Shown: positions 1 through 7,158 of the stretch, one piece after another
Numbering within the stretch: position 1 is the stretch's first letter
Layout of the letters: each line of letters opens with the position of its first letter
From: Pelomonas lactea
GTDB taxonomy: Bacteria; Pseudomonadota; Gammaproteobacteria; Burkholderiales; Burkholderiaceae_C
Direction of reading: 5' to 3'
Assembly (NCBI RefSeq): GCF_043555885.1
Contig: NZ_JBIGHX010000003.1
Span: 248,001-312,000 of the forward strand
Length of the DNA: 64,000 bases
Position numbers and translations under genes: made by a program
The notes under the pieces: generated by a model
The model's database searches: none
What the model was told of the DNA's origin: nothing
Seen by the model: only the letters and a program-made list of their open reading frames with translations

Positions 1-1365
1 GTCCACCGGCTCGGTCTTGTCGATGACGAAGGGCGCACTGACGACCTTCACGGAGTCGCCGCGGTCGGCGTTGAAGCCCATGGCCTCCTTGACGAGGTCG
101 GTCAGCCGCGTGATCTCTTCGGCCGGTACCGGCTGCTGCGTGGTCTTGCCCTTGGCGTCGGTCACCGAGCGGTGGTTGACGACGATGGCGGCGTTCAGCC
201 GCTTCACGTTGCCCACCGCGCCGCGCGTCACGCGCACGGTCTTGTCGACCTCGTAGTTGGTGACCTGCTCCTTGCGGCTGCTGTTCAGGCCGGCGCCGCC
301 CTGGGCGGCCTGCAGCGGCGCACTGGCGCCGTTGATGGGTGCCGTGGCCGGCACGGGTGGCTGGTTGGTGGCGGCGCCCGGCACGCCGGTGGGCGGCGCG
401 GCGTTGGCGTTGGTGCTCTCGCTGTTCTGCGCGGAGCGCACCGCAGCCTGCGTGTTCGGGCCCTGGTTGGGGCGGTATTCCTCGGCGGTGGCCTCGGTCT
501 GCGAGAAGTCCACGTCGGCCGTCACAGTGGCGCGCAGGTTGTCGTGGCCCACCACCGGCTCCAGCAGCTCGAAGATGCGCTTGTTGTAGCCGGCCTCCAC
601 CTGCTGCTTGTAGAGCAGCTGCTGCGTGTCCAGCCCGGTGGCCGCGTCGGAGCCGGTCTGGGAGATCAGCGAGCCCGTCTGGTCCAGCACGCTGACGGCC
701 TTGGGGTTGAGCTCGGGCACGGCGTTGGAGACGAGGTGGACGATGCCGGCCACCTGGCTGCGGTCCAGCGTGCGGCCGCCGCGCAGCGTCAGCACGACCG
801 AGGCGCTGGGCTTTTGCTGCTCGCGGAAGAAGCCGTTCTGCTGCGGGATGGCCAGGTGCACGCGCGCGTCGGCGACGTCGTTGGTGGTCTTGATGGAGTG
901 CGCCAGCTCGCCCTCCAGGCCGCGCTGGAAGTTCAGCCGCTCGGCGAACTGGGTCTGGCCGATGGAGGACTTGTCCATCAGCTCGAAGCCCACTGCGTTG
1001 CCGGCGCCGCCGCCCTTGGGCAGGCCTTGCGCGGCCAGCTTCATGCGCAGCTCGTAGACCTGGCCCGCCGGCACGAGGATGGTGCCGCCGGCCTCGTGCT
1101 TGTAGGGCACGTTCAGCGCCGACAGCTGGCCGATGACGGCGCCGCCGTCCTTGTCGGACAGGCCCGTGAACAGCGGGCGGAAGTCGCCCTGGCTGGACCA
1201 CAGCGTGATGGCCAGCACCGCGCCGGCCAGCGCCAGCAGGCCGGCGCCCATCGTCAGCTTGCTGCGCAGCGGCAGGCCATTCAGGCGCTGTGCGAAGTTG
1301 GGCGGCTCCACCGGCGTGATCAGGGCCGGTGCGGTGGCTGCGGGGGCGCTCAGGGCGTTGTCCAT
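1..1365 (-). CDS. fliF: Flagellar MS-ring protein FliF (C-terminus outside window)
   Basis: FliF forms the MS ring in the inner membrane, the platform for flagellar export and rotor assembly. 455 codons are present; the family is usually about 550-570 residues, so the second membrane segment and the FliG-binding tail lie beyond the left edge. The start ATG gives MDNALSAPAATAPALITPVE, followed by one hydrophobic segment at about residues 39-60 (LTMGAGLLALAGAVLAITLW). A YscJ/FliF ring-building region follows (FTGLSDKDGGAVIGQL, then FAERLNFQRGLEGELAHSI and ARVHLAIP). A low-complexity Asn/Pro/Ala insert at about residues 310-360 matches the exposed collar region. The gene is divergent from fliE, as in many Burkholderiales. 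Called from direct translation. Confidence 0.95.
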   Translation of the reverse strand, partial: MDNALSAPAATAPALITPVEPPNFAQRLNGLPLRSKLTMGAGLLALAGAVLAITLWSSQGDFRPLFTGLSDKDGGAVIGQLSALNVPYKHEAGGTILVPAGQVYELRMKLAAQGLPKGGGAGNAVGFELMDKSSIGQTQFAERLNFQRGLEGELAHSIKTTNDVADARVHLAIPQQNGFFREQQKPSASVVLTLRGGRTLDRSQVAGIVHLVSNAVPELNPKAVSVLDQTGSLISQTGSDAATGLDTQQLLYKQQVEAGYNKRIFELLEPVVGHDNLRATVTADVDFSQTEATAEEYRPNQGPNTQAAVRSAQNSESTNANAAPPTGVPGAATNQPPVPATAPINGASAPLQAAQGGAGLNSSRKEQVTNYEVDKTVRVTRGAVGNVKRLNAAIVVNHRSVTDAKGKTTQQPVPAEEITRLTDLVKEAMGFNADRGDSVKVVSAPFVIDKTEPVD

Positions 1366-1430
1366 CGGGTGGGCGGGTACGGCGGGGCCGGGAGATCCGG
1401 CGATGGCGCAAATTATTCGGGCCGGGGCCC

Positions 1431-1457
1431 TCAAGAAAGCGCCGAAGTAGCCGACCC
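1431..1457 (+). promoter_or_regulatory. Candidate sigma-28 (FliA) promoter for fliE
   Basis: TCAAGAAA, 11 nt, GCCGACCC. The -35 has TCAAG and the -10 has GCCGA of the FliA consensus, 54 nt before the fliE start. It is weaker than the other FliA sites here, because the last three -10 bases do not match. Confidence 0.4.
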
Positions 1458-1511
1458 CGCCCGCGCATCTCGGTGCTTTGAGCGTGCGGCTTGCTGCCAA
1501 AGTGCGGCCCC

Positions 1512-1838
1512 ATGGACATGAAGCTGCGCCCCTTTGACTTCGCTCAGGCCGCCGCCCGGGCGGGGCTGGCGGTCAACGGCACGCCGCTCGCGCCCAAGCC
1601 CGCTGCCACGACCGGCGCCAGTTTTGGCGACGCGATGGCCCAGGCGCTGAAGAGCGTCAGCGCGCAGCAGAGCGAGGCGACGCGTCTGCAGCGCGAGGTG
1701 CAGCTGGACAACCCCACCGTCAGCCTCGAAGAGACCATGGTCGCCATGCAGAAGGCGCAGATCGGTTTCCAGGCGACGCTGCAGGTTCGCAACCGGCTGG
1801 TCTCGGCGTATGCCGAGATCATGAACATGCAGGTGTGA
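1512..1838 (+). CDS. fliE: Flagellar hook-basal body protein FliE
   Basis: FliE is the small MS-ring/rod junction protein and the first substrate of the flagellar export apparatus. The 108-residue product (MDMKLRPFDFAQ...) has the usual size and the conserved C-terminal half: VQLDNPTVSLEETMVAMQKA, then FQATLQVRNRLVSAYAEIMNM. The ATG at 1512 is chosen over an upstream in-frame TTG at 1491 because it gives the normal FliE length. It is transcribed away from fliF. Its stop TGA overlaps an ATG (TGATG), immediately followed by an intergenic structured repeat. Confidence 0.95.
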   Translation: MDMKLRPFDFAQAAARAGLAVNGTPLAPKPAATTGASFGDAMAQALKSVSAQQSEATRLQREVQLDNPTVSLEETMVAMQKAQIGFQATLQVRNRLVSAYAEIMNMQV

Positions 1839-1978
1839 TGGGCCCCTCGTCCGGTCTCGCCTGCTGAACGCAGCGAGCCCGGCCGGTCCCCCGAGGGGAC
1901 GGCGATGCTCGCGGGGCGTGCCCCGCTCGCACATCGCCAGACGGGCCGGCTTGGGAGCGGCCCGGCGCTCGGCCCCAG
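1839..1978 (-). repeat. Structured intergenic repeat, copy A
   Basis: Member of the repeat family described at 43832-44047, reading on the minus strand from GGGGCCGAGCGCCGGGCC to GGACGAGGGGC. It fills the whole space between the stop codons of fliE and the convergent fimT-like gene. The GTTCA-loop hairpin is present (CTCGC-TGC arms). The other hairpin has arms GCGGGG/CCCCGC with a diverged loop. Confidence 0.75.
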
Positions 1979-1980
1979 GG

Positions 1981-2481
1981 TCAACAGTTTCCCTTGCGGG
2001 CGTCGGTGCCGCAGATGGACGGGCGGCCCAACGGGTTCAGGTCGATGTAGAGCTGTTGGTTGCGGTCGTTGGAGATGCCGATGCGCGTCCAGTCCAGCGC
2101 GCGGCCCATGCCGGCCTGGAAGACGACACCCTGGCCGGACTGCAGCAGGTGGCCCTTGTGATCGCGCCAGGACACGCCGCCCAGCTCGCAGCGCGGCGCA
2201 CCGGTGGCGCAGTCGCAGGACTGCTCGCGGCTGACGCCCCAGCACCATTGCGGGCCACTGTGGAAGCTGACGTGCAGGTTGCGGTTCTCGTTGACGCTGA
2301 GCTCGCGGGCGCGGCGCAGGTCCAGCTCAAGCAGCTCGGCGACGTGACGCAGCTTCTGCCGCGCCAGGTGGGCGCTGTAGCTGGGCACGGCCGCAGCCAG
2401 CAGGATGGTGAGCACCACCATCGTGGCCATCACCTCGATGAGCGTGAAGCCGCGCGGCGTGGGACGGCGGTCGCGGTTCAT
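1981..2481 (-). CDS. GspH/FimT-family type IV pseudopilin
   Basis: 166 residues. The prepilin signature is clear: a short basic leader (MNRDRRPTPR), cleavage before Phe in RGFTLIEVMATMVVLTILLA with Glu at position +5, then a long hydrophobic helix. The C-terminal globular part has four or more Cys (WCWGVSREQSCDC, GAPRCELG, SICGTD), suggesting disulfides as in GspH/FimT minor pilins. Minor pilins prime pilus fibre assembly and bind DNA in some species. Its ATG overlaps the stop of the PilZ gene by four bases (ATGA), so the two are co-transcribed. No other pilus gene is nearby, so its partner system must be elsewhere. The exact paralogue (FimT, FimU, GspH) is not resolved. Confidence 0.85.
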   Translation of the reverse strand: MNRDRRPTPRGFTLIEVMATMVVLTILLAAAVPSYSAHLARQKLRHVAELLELDLRRARELSVNENRNLHVSFHSGPQWCWGVSREQSCDCATGAPRCELGGVSWRDHKGHLLQSGQGVVFQAGMGRALDWTRIGISNDRNQQLYIDLNPLGRPSICGTDARKGNC

Positions 2482-3209
2482 GCGTCGAGCTTCAGCAGCC
2501 GGCGGCGCTTCTGCGTCTGGTCCACGTACATCTGCAGCGCGCGTGTCGTGACGGCGTCCGGGTCGACGAAGGCGCAGCCCATCTGTTGGGCGCCCAGCGC
2601 GTCGCCGGCGATGGGGCTGGCGTGGTGGGGCAGCAGGCTCACACGCAGCGCGGTGAGGCGGTCCAGCTCCAGCACCAGCCCGGTGGTGGCCTGGCCCAGC
2701 GGCAGTGGCGGCGTGCCAGGCGGTGCGGCCAGGGCGAGGCCGCCGATGCTGATGTCCAGCACGCGCAGTGCGCGCCCGGCGACGTCGCCACCGGGTAGCA
2801 CCACGCGCGGGTAGACGCTGCCCGCCGGCTGCACGCGGTAGGCCTGGCGGCGCTGGAAGCGGTAGAGGCGGGTGGGCAGGCCGGCGCGCAGCACCGTGCC
2901 CTGGTCACCGCTGACGAGCACGGCGCCATCCAGCTCGAACTGCAGCTTGACCGCGCCCAGGTAGGCCACGGCAGTGATCTCGCCGCTCGCCACGAGCGCC
3001 TGGCTGATGCCGTCGGGGTCGGCGCCGATGGCCAGGCCCAGCACGTCAGCGGCGGCGTCCAGCGCCGTGATGCGGCTGGCCAGGCTCTGGCTGGGCGGGC
3101 CGCTCAGCAGCACGGTGGCGTTGTCGCGCTGCAGCTCGTGCAGGTAGGCCGTGATCTCGGCCGGTGCAGCGACGCGGAATTCTTCGGGGGCGGCTTCGGG
3201 GGCGCTCAT
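2478..3209 (-). CDS. PilZ-domain c-di-GMP receptor, YcgR-like flagellar brake
   Basis: 243 residues from ATG 3209 (MSAPEAAPEEFRVAAPAEIT). The N-terminal half (about residues 10-110) resembles the YcgR N domain. The C-terminal half starts with the PilZ c-di-GMP motif RRQAYRVQPA at about residue 125 and continues with DISIGGLAL, the second PilZ signature (D-x-S-x-x-G), at about residue 155. YcgR proteins slow or reverse flagellar rotation by binding MotA/FliG when c-di-GMP is high, which fits the position beside fliT/fliS/fliD. An in-frame extension to 3356 runs through an intergenic repeat and was rejected as start. Confidence 0.88.
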   Translation of the reverse strand: MSAPEAAPEEFRVAAPAEITAYLHELQRDNATVLLSGPPSQSLASRITALDAAADVLGLAIGADPDGISQALVASGEITAVAYLGAVKLQFELDGAVLVSGDQGTVLRAGLPTRLYRFQRRQAYRVQPAGSVYPRVVLPGGDVAGRALRVLDISIGGLALAAPPGTPPLPLGQATTGLVLELDRLTALRVSLLPHHASPIAGDALGAQQMGCAFVDPDAVTTRALQMYVDQTQKRRRLLKLDA

Positions 3210-3289
3210 GCGGGAGATGGTAGTCGCGGCGCCAGTCGCGGGACAGTGTGCGGCCGGCATCCGTTCACGGTCTCGCCGACGGATTTGCG

Positions 3290-3422
3290 GGCCGAGCGCC
3301 GGGCCGCCCCAAGCCGGCCCGTCTGGCGATGTTGACCGGGCTCGATGCCCGGTCAATCGCCGTCCCCTCGGGGGACCGGCTGGCTCGCCGGCGTTCAGCC
3401 GGTGCGAGCCGGACGAGGGGCC
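3290..3422 (+). repeat. Structured intergenic repeat, copy B
   Basis: Begins GGCCGAGCGCCGGGCCGCCC and ends GGACGAGGGGCC right at the stop codon of fliT (minus strand). Hairpin 1 has arms TTGACCGGGC/GCCCGGTCAA around loop TCGAT. The last hairpin has GGCTCGCCGGC/GCCGGTGCGAGCC around GTTCA. It lies in the 213-nt gap between the YcgR-like gene and fliT, antisense to both. Confidence 0.8.
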
Positions 3423-3722
3423 TCAGTGCACCATCCGGCTCTTGCCCTTCAGCACATGGTCCAGGTCCTCCAGCCACGGCTCGGCCAGGTGGCGGATCTC
3501 GGCGTCGTTCAGCAGGATGCGCTGCATGATGCGCGTCTTCAGCTGAGATTCGCCGGCACTGAGCTGGTTCTGGTGGGCCGCGGCCTTGAGCTGGGAGATC
3601 AGCAGCACGCAGGCACCTTCGAGCTTGACGACTTCGTCCCAGTTGCCGGTGCGGGCCGCAGAGAGCATGTCGGCGCTGGCTTGCTCGATGGCTTCGTAGT
3701 AATTCAGCAGTTCGGAATTCAT
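3423..3722 (-). CDS. fliT: Flagellar export chaperone FliT-like
   Basis: 99 residues (MNSELLNYYEAIEQASADML...), almost all alpha-helical, the size and predicted fold of FliT. FliT is the chaperone for the filament cap FliD and in enterics also binds FlhDC. A conserved-looking tail, LLNDAEIRHLAEPWLEDLDHVLK, matches the FliT C-terminal helix pattern. It lies 35 nt downstream of fliS on the same strand, the usual fliD-fliS-fliT order. Likely transcribed from the FliA promoter upstream of fliS. Identity rests on gene order as much as on sequence. Confidence 0.82.
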   Translation of the reverse strand: MNSELLNYYEAIEQASADMLSAARTGNWDEVVKLEGACVLLISQLKAAAHQNQLSAGESQLKTRIMQRILLNDAEIRHLAEPWLEDLDHVLKGKSRMVH

Positions 3723-3757
3723 TGCAGGGTCACCGGAAGTGGGCGGGGACGAGACGC

Positions 3758-4201
3758 TCAGGCGGCGCGGGCAGTGCTGCCCATCGCGGCGGGGGTCTGG
3801 CTGATGGCGGCCCAGGCCTCGCGGACGGGGCCGAGCAGGCGCTGGCACTCCTCGATGGCGGCGATGTCGCTGCGCAGGTTGGCCTGCGTGAGCCGGGTGC
3901 AGACATAGCCGTACAGGTCGCGCAGGTCGGTGGCCAACTGGCCGGCCGACAGGTCCAGGCCGGCGCGCAAGCCTTCGTCCAGGATGCGCACCGCGCGGCC
4001 CAGCGCCCGGCCCTTGAGCTCGACGTTGCCGGCCTGGATGGCCTGCGTGGCCTGGGTCATCGCATCGAAGACGCCGTCGAACAGCATGGCGACCAGGCGG
4101 TGCGGGCTGGCGGCCTGCACGTCGGTCTCCAGGCCGACCTTGGCATAGAAGGTGGCGCTCTGGTTGCGGGCTGCGAAGGGGGAGGACATGTTGCCGTACA
4201 T
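3758..4201 (-). CDS. fliS: Flagellin export chaperone FliS
   Basis: 147 residues. FliS binds the flagellin C-terminus and prevents premature polymerisation in the cytoplasm. Family features are the N-terminal YxxxxxxtAsPhrLv block, here FYAKVGLETDVQAASPHRLV, followed by AMLFDGVF, an all-helical body, and LYGYVCTRLTQANLRSD near residue 105. The start is at MYGNMSS; the in-frame ATG four codons later is possible. A sigma-28 promoter lies 34 nt upstream. Confidence 0.94.
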   Translation of the reverse strand: MYGNMSSPFAARNQSATFYAKVGLETDVQAASPHRLVAMLFDGVFDAMTQATQAIQAGNVELKGRALGRAVRILDEGLRAGLDLSAGQLATDLRDLYGYVCTRLTQANLRSDIAAIEECQRLLGPVREAWAAISQTPAAMGSTARAA

Positions 4202-4234
4202 GGTGTCTCGGGGAGGTGGCGTCGTGTTGACTGT

Positions 4235-4262
4235 TTTTCGGCCTCCACCGGGGGGAACTTGA
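4235..4262 (-). promoter_or_regulatory. Sigma-28 (FliA) promoter for fliS-fliT
   Basis: On the minus strand: TCAAGTTC, 12 nt, GCCGAAAA. The -35 matches 6 of 8 and the -10 starts GCCGA. It lies in the fliD-fliS gap just ahead of fliS. Confidence 0.65.
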
Positions 4263-4310
4263 GGCGGTCTTCACCGGAACATGTGCGGGACTTTGCGTCT
4301 ATTCAGGCCA

Positions 4311-4344
4311 CCGCAAACGACAACGGCGACCCAGAGGTCGCCGT
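4311..4344 (-). terminator. Intrinsic terminator after fliD
   Basis: On the minus strand: ACGGCGACC, loop TCTG, GGTCGCCGT (9-bp perfect stem), then TGTCGTTTG. It lies about 27 nt past the fliD stop and upstream of the fliS promoter, so it separates the fliD and fliS-fliT units. Confidence 0.65.
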
Positions 4345-4370
4345 GCGCGGGGGCGGGGCGCATCCGTGCG

Positions 4371-5807
4371 TCAGGAACCGCTGCTGTTGAGCTTGTTCAT
4401 CTGCGTCGTCACGTAGCTGGACAGGCCGTTGAGCTTGCTCATCTGGGTATCCAGCGCCGTGTAGCGGGCGCGCAGCCGCGCTTCGGTCAGCGCGACGCGG
4501 TCTTCGAGCTTGTCGATGCTCTTGTTGTTGCTGTCGATGAGCTTTTGCAGGCCGGCCTGCTTGGCGCTGACGCGGCCGTCGGTGCTCAGCGCACCGTCGA
4601 CATAGCTGCGGATGCGCTGCGCAAAGCCGTCGTTGCTGCTGTTGGTGCCGTCCAGGCCCATGAACAGCTTCTTCACGCTGTCCAGGTCGCTCAGGGCGGT
4701 GTTGAGCTTGGCGTCGGTGACCTTGATGTTGCCGTCGGTGCCCGCCTCCAGGCCGATCTGCGCCAGGCGGCCGATGCTGCCGGCCAGCGACGTGGTGCCG
4801 CCGATGATGCTGCGCAGCTGGCTCTGCAGCCCATTGGCGGTGGCGTCGCCTTGCAGCGGGCCGGCCGTCTTCGTGCCGGCGTCGTACTTGGTCTGCTCGC
4901 GCAGCAGCGCGTTGACGGCGTTGTAGGCGGTCGTGAAGTCGGTGATGAGCTTCTTGATGGAGTCCTTGTCCTGGCTGACGGCGATGCTGGCCGGGATGGT
5001 GGACGTCTTGAGCAGCGTGATGTTGAGGCCGTCGATGGCCTCCTTCAGCGTGTTGGACTCGGAGCTGACGTCGATGCCGTTGATGAGCGCACGGGCGTTC
5101 TGCGCAGGCAGCGTCTGGATCAGCGACGTGACGCCCACCCGCGGGTCGTAGCCGAGGTCGCTCAGGCCGCCGCCGGCATCGATGCGGAACGCGTTGGTCT
5201 CGCCGCTGGCGGTGGAGCGCAGCGTCAGCCGGGCGCCGTTGGCATCGTTGACGATGGCAGCAGTCACGCCGGCACCGGCCGCGTTGATGGCGTCGCGGAT
5301 ACCGGCCAGCGTGTCCTGGCCTGCGCCGATGTTGACCGTGATGGGCGTGGCGCCGGCCTTGTCGGTGAAGCCGGTGTAGGTCGGCGGGTCGCCGCCGTCG
5401 GTGGCCCACTTGCCCAGCGTGATGGTTAGGCTGCCCTGGCCCACGGTGGTGGTGGAGCTGGCGTACGACGTGCCGCTGACCAGCGTCTGCGCCTGGGCCA
5501 GCGCTTCCACCTTCACGGACACGTTGCCGGTGGCGGCACCGGCACCGGCCGAAACCGACACGGTCGTGGCGTCGCTGGACGTGGCCAGCGAACCGGCCCA
5601 GTTGCTGGGGGAGGTGAGCTTGGAGGCCGCGTCGCGCAGCGCGGACAGCGCACTCTGCACCTTGCCGTAGGACGACAGCTCGGTCTTGAGCCCGTCGACC
5701 TTCTTGCTGATCTGGGTGATGGGCGTGCGCTCGAGCGCGACCAGCTTGCTGACGATGTCGTCAACATTGAGTCCACTGCCGAGACCGGCCGAGCTGATGG
5801 TTGCCAT
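4371..5807 (-). CDS. fliD: Flagellar filament cap protein FliD
   Basis: FliD (hook-associated protein 2) caps the growing filament and folds exported flagellin. The 478-residue product has the typical start MATISSAGLGSGLNVDDIVS, then the FliD_N coiled-coil region (LVALERTPITQISKKVDGLK), the variable D2/D3 domains in the middle, and a FliD_C region from about residue 230 (NALINGIDVSSESNTLKEAI). It closes with a C-terminal helix ending LSSYVTTQMNKLNSS. A consensus FliA promoter lies upstream and a terminator follows. 478 residues is within the family range. Confidence 0.96.
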   Translation of the reverse strand: MATISSAGLGSGLNVDDIVSKLVALERTPITQISKKVDGLKTELSSYGKVQSALSALRDAASKLTSPSNWAGSLATSSDATTVSVSAGAGAATGNVSVKVEALAQAQTLVSGTSYASSTTTVGQGSLTITLGKWATDGGDPPTYTGFTDKAGATPITVNIGAGQDTLAGIRDAINAAGAGVTAAIVNDANGARLTLRSTASGETNAFRIDAGGGLSDLGYDPRVGVTSLIQTLPAQNARALINGIDVSSESNTLKEAIDGLNITLLKTSTIPASIAVSQDKDSIKKLITDFTTAYNAVNALLREQTKYDAGTKTAGPLQGDATANGLQSQLRSIIGGTTSLAGSIGRLAQIGLEAGTDGNIKVTDAKLNTALSDLDSVKKLFMGLDGTNSSNDGFAQRIRSYVDGALSTDGRVSAKQAGLQKLIDSNNKSIDKLEDRVALTEARLRARYTALDTQMSKLNGLSSYVTTQMNKLNSSGS

Positions 5808-5870
5808 GCTGTATGGAAGATCAGGGATGCTGCCCGCAAGCGTCGGAGATGCGGGCGTGTTTCACCAACG

Positions 5871-5901
5871 AAAAAAGCCGATATGCCAAGGCGATATCGG
5901 C
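5871..5901 (-). terminator. Terminator-like hairpin whose first arm is the fliD promoter -10
   Basis: On the minus strand: GCCGATAT, 9-nt loop, ATATCGGC, then TTTTTT. The 8-bp stem plus six T looks like an intrinsic terminator for transcripts arriving from the flagellin gene at 5940. The 5' arm is the same octamer as the -10 element of the fliD promoter, so RNA started at that promoter begins past the arm and cannot form the stem. Confidence 0.6.
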
Positions 5902-5920
5902 CGGTGGTTCCGGAACTTTA
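5894..5920 (-). promoter_or_regulatory. Sigma-28 (FliA) promoter for fliD
   Basis: TAAAGTTC, exactly 11 nt, GCCGATAT on the minus strand: 7 of 8 at both boxes. It is the best FliA match in the window. It lies between the flagellin stop and the fliD start, giving a leader of about 80 nt. Confidence 0.88.
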
Positions 5921-5939
5921 GGCCCGGACGAGTTTTTTT

Positions 5940-6923
5940 TCAGCGTTGCAGCAGCGACAGCACCTGCTGCGGCAGCTGGTTGGCCTGTGCCACCATCGCG
6001 TTGCCGGCCTGCTGCAGGATCTGCGCCCGGCTCATGTTGGAGGTTTCCTGCGCGAAGTCGGCATCCATGATGCGGGATCGGGCCGAGGTCTGGTTCTCGA
6101 CGGCGACCTGCAGGTTGGAGATGACGGCGTCGAAGCGGTTCTGCGTGGCACCGAAGGTGGAGCGTGCCAGGTTGACCTGCGCCAGCGCAAAGTCCAGGAA
6201 CTGAACGGCCACCAGCGGGTCACCCTCGTCGCCGGCCGGGCCGCCGGGGGCGGGCAGCGTGGCGGCGGCGAAGTCCACCGCGGCGGTCGGCGGCAGGCCC
6301 GCGTTGCTGCTGCCGGCGGCGCCCAGGATGTTGATCTTGGTCTTGTTGACGGCAGCCTCCAGCGCGCCGTCGTTGCCGGTGGGGGTGCCCGTGGCGCCCA
6401 GCGTGGTGCCCAGGATGTCGCTCTGCGTGATGACGATCTGGTCGTCAGCCGTCGCATTGGCGCCGCACTGGAAGCTGAACGACGCGCTGGTCCCGCCCGC
6501 GAAGCCGGTGAGGATGGGCGAACCGTTGAAGTTGGTGTTGCGCATCAGGCGCCCCACCTCGGTCTGCAGTTGCGTGAACTCGTTGTTCAGCGCCGCGCGG
6601 TCCTGGGTGTTGTTGGTGCCGTTGGAGGCTTGCACGGCCAGCTCACGCATGCGCTGCAGCATGTCGCCGACCTTGCCCAGCGAGCCTTCTGCCGTCTGCG
6701 CCAGCGAGATGCCGTCGTTCGCATTGCGGATGGCGACGTTCATGCCGCGTACCTGGGTGTTCATGCGCTCAGCGATGGCCAGGCCGGCAGCATCGTCCTT
6801 GGCCGAGTTCACGCGCAGGCCGGACGACAGGCGTTGCATCGACGTCGACAGCGACGACTGCGACGCGTTCAGGTTCCGCTGCGCATTCAGCGAGACGATG
6901 TTGGTGTTGATGGTCTGGGGCAT
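5940..6923 (-). CDS. fliC: Flagellin (copy 1, most divergent)
   Basis: 327-residue filament subunit. The N-terminal D0/D1 region reads MPQTINTNIVSLNAQRNLNA and LSSGLRVNSAKDDAAGLAIA; the C-terminal D1/D0 region ends AQILQQAGNAMVAQANQLPQ-QVLSLLQR. The central variable part (about residues 140-240) differs strongly from the two neighbours and includes a cysteine (FSFQCGANATADD), rare in flagellins, where the others have FQVGAN. A good RBS (GAGGAG) precedes the ATG. No strong FliA site was found upstream, unlike copies 2 and 3, so it may depend on read-through or a weak promoter. Confidence 0.96.
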   Translation of the reverse strand: MPQTINTNIVSLNAQRNLNASQSSLSTSMQRLSSGLRVNSAKDDAAGLAIAERMNTQVRGMNVAIRNANDGISLAQTAEGSLGKVGDMLQRMRELAVQASNGTNNTQDRAALNNEFTQLQTEVGRLMRNTNFNGSPILTGFAGGTSASFSFQCGANATADDQIVITQSDILGTTLGATGTPTGNDGALEAAVNKTKINILGAAGSSNAGLPPTAAVDFAAATLPAPGGPAGDEGDPLVAVQFLDFALAQVNLARSTFGATQNRFDAVISNLQVAVENQTSARSRIMDADFAQETSNMSRAQILQQAGNAMVAQANQLPQQVLSLLQR

Positions 6924-6947
6924 TGACGCACTCCTCGGGAATCAGTC

Positions 6948-6971
6948 CGGACCGAATGAAGCGTCGGTCCG
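6948..6971 (-). other. Inverted repeat in the leader of flagellin copy 1
   Basis: Perfect 8-bp arms CGGACCGA / TCGGTCCG with an 8-nt spacer, 24 nt upstream of the ATG. Transcribed, it would form a hairpin just before the ribosome binding site. No known motif was recognised. Confidence 0.4.
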
Positions 6972-7082
6972 ATGGGCTGAATTCTGAAAGTGCGTGCCGT
7001 CGGCAAAAGCCCGATCAACGGGCCAAACCACGGCTATTCCATGCCTCTGCAGGCCGGTGTCGAAAGAGATGTGTTGGGTGCC

Positions 7083-7114
7083 GCCGCGGTGCCTGCCTGG
7101 GCTGGCACCGCGGC
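7083..7114 (-). terminator. Strong hairpin between flagellin copies 2 and 1 (possible terminator)
   Basis: 11-bp perfect stem GCCGCGGTGCC / GGCACCGCGGC with a 10-nt loop, about 45 nt past the stop of flagellin copy 2. No U-tract follows on the minus strand, so it may protect the mRNA 3' end or act with Rho rather than be a classic terminator. Confidence 0.4.
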
Positions 7115-7158
7115 CGGTGCCTCGTCGGAAAGGGCGTCGCCGCCCGGTGCGGTTTGCT

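Noticed and set aside
172..1521. 449-residue plus-strand ORF across fliF
   Set aside because: Antisense shadow of fliF; low-complexity His/Gly/Arg-rich translation typical of reversed high-GC genes.
6975..7040. Weak sigma-28-like sites upstream of flagellin copy 1
   Set aside because: TCAGAATT with ACCGACGC and nearby GCCGACGG lack proper -35 or spacing; not listed as a promoter.
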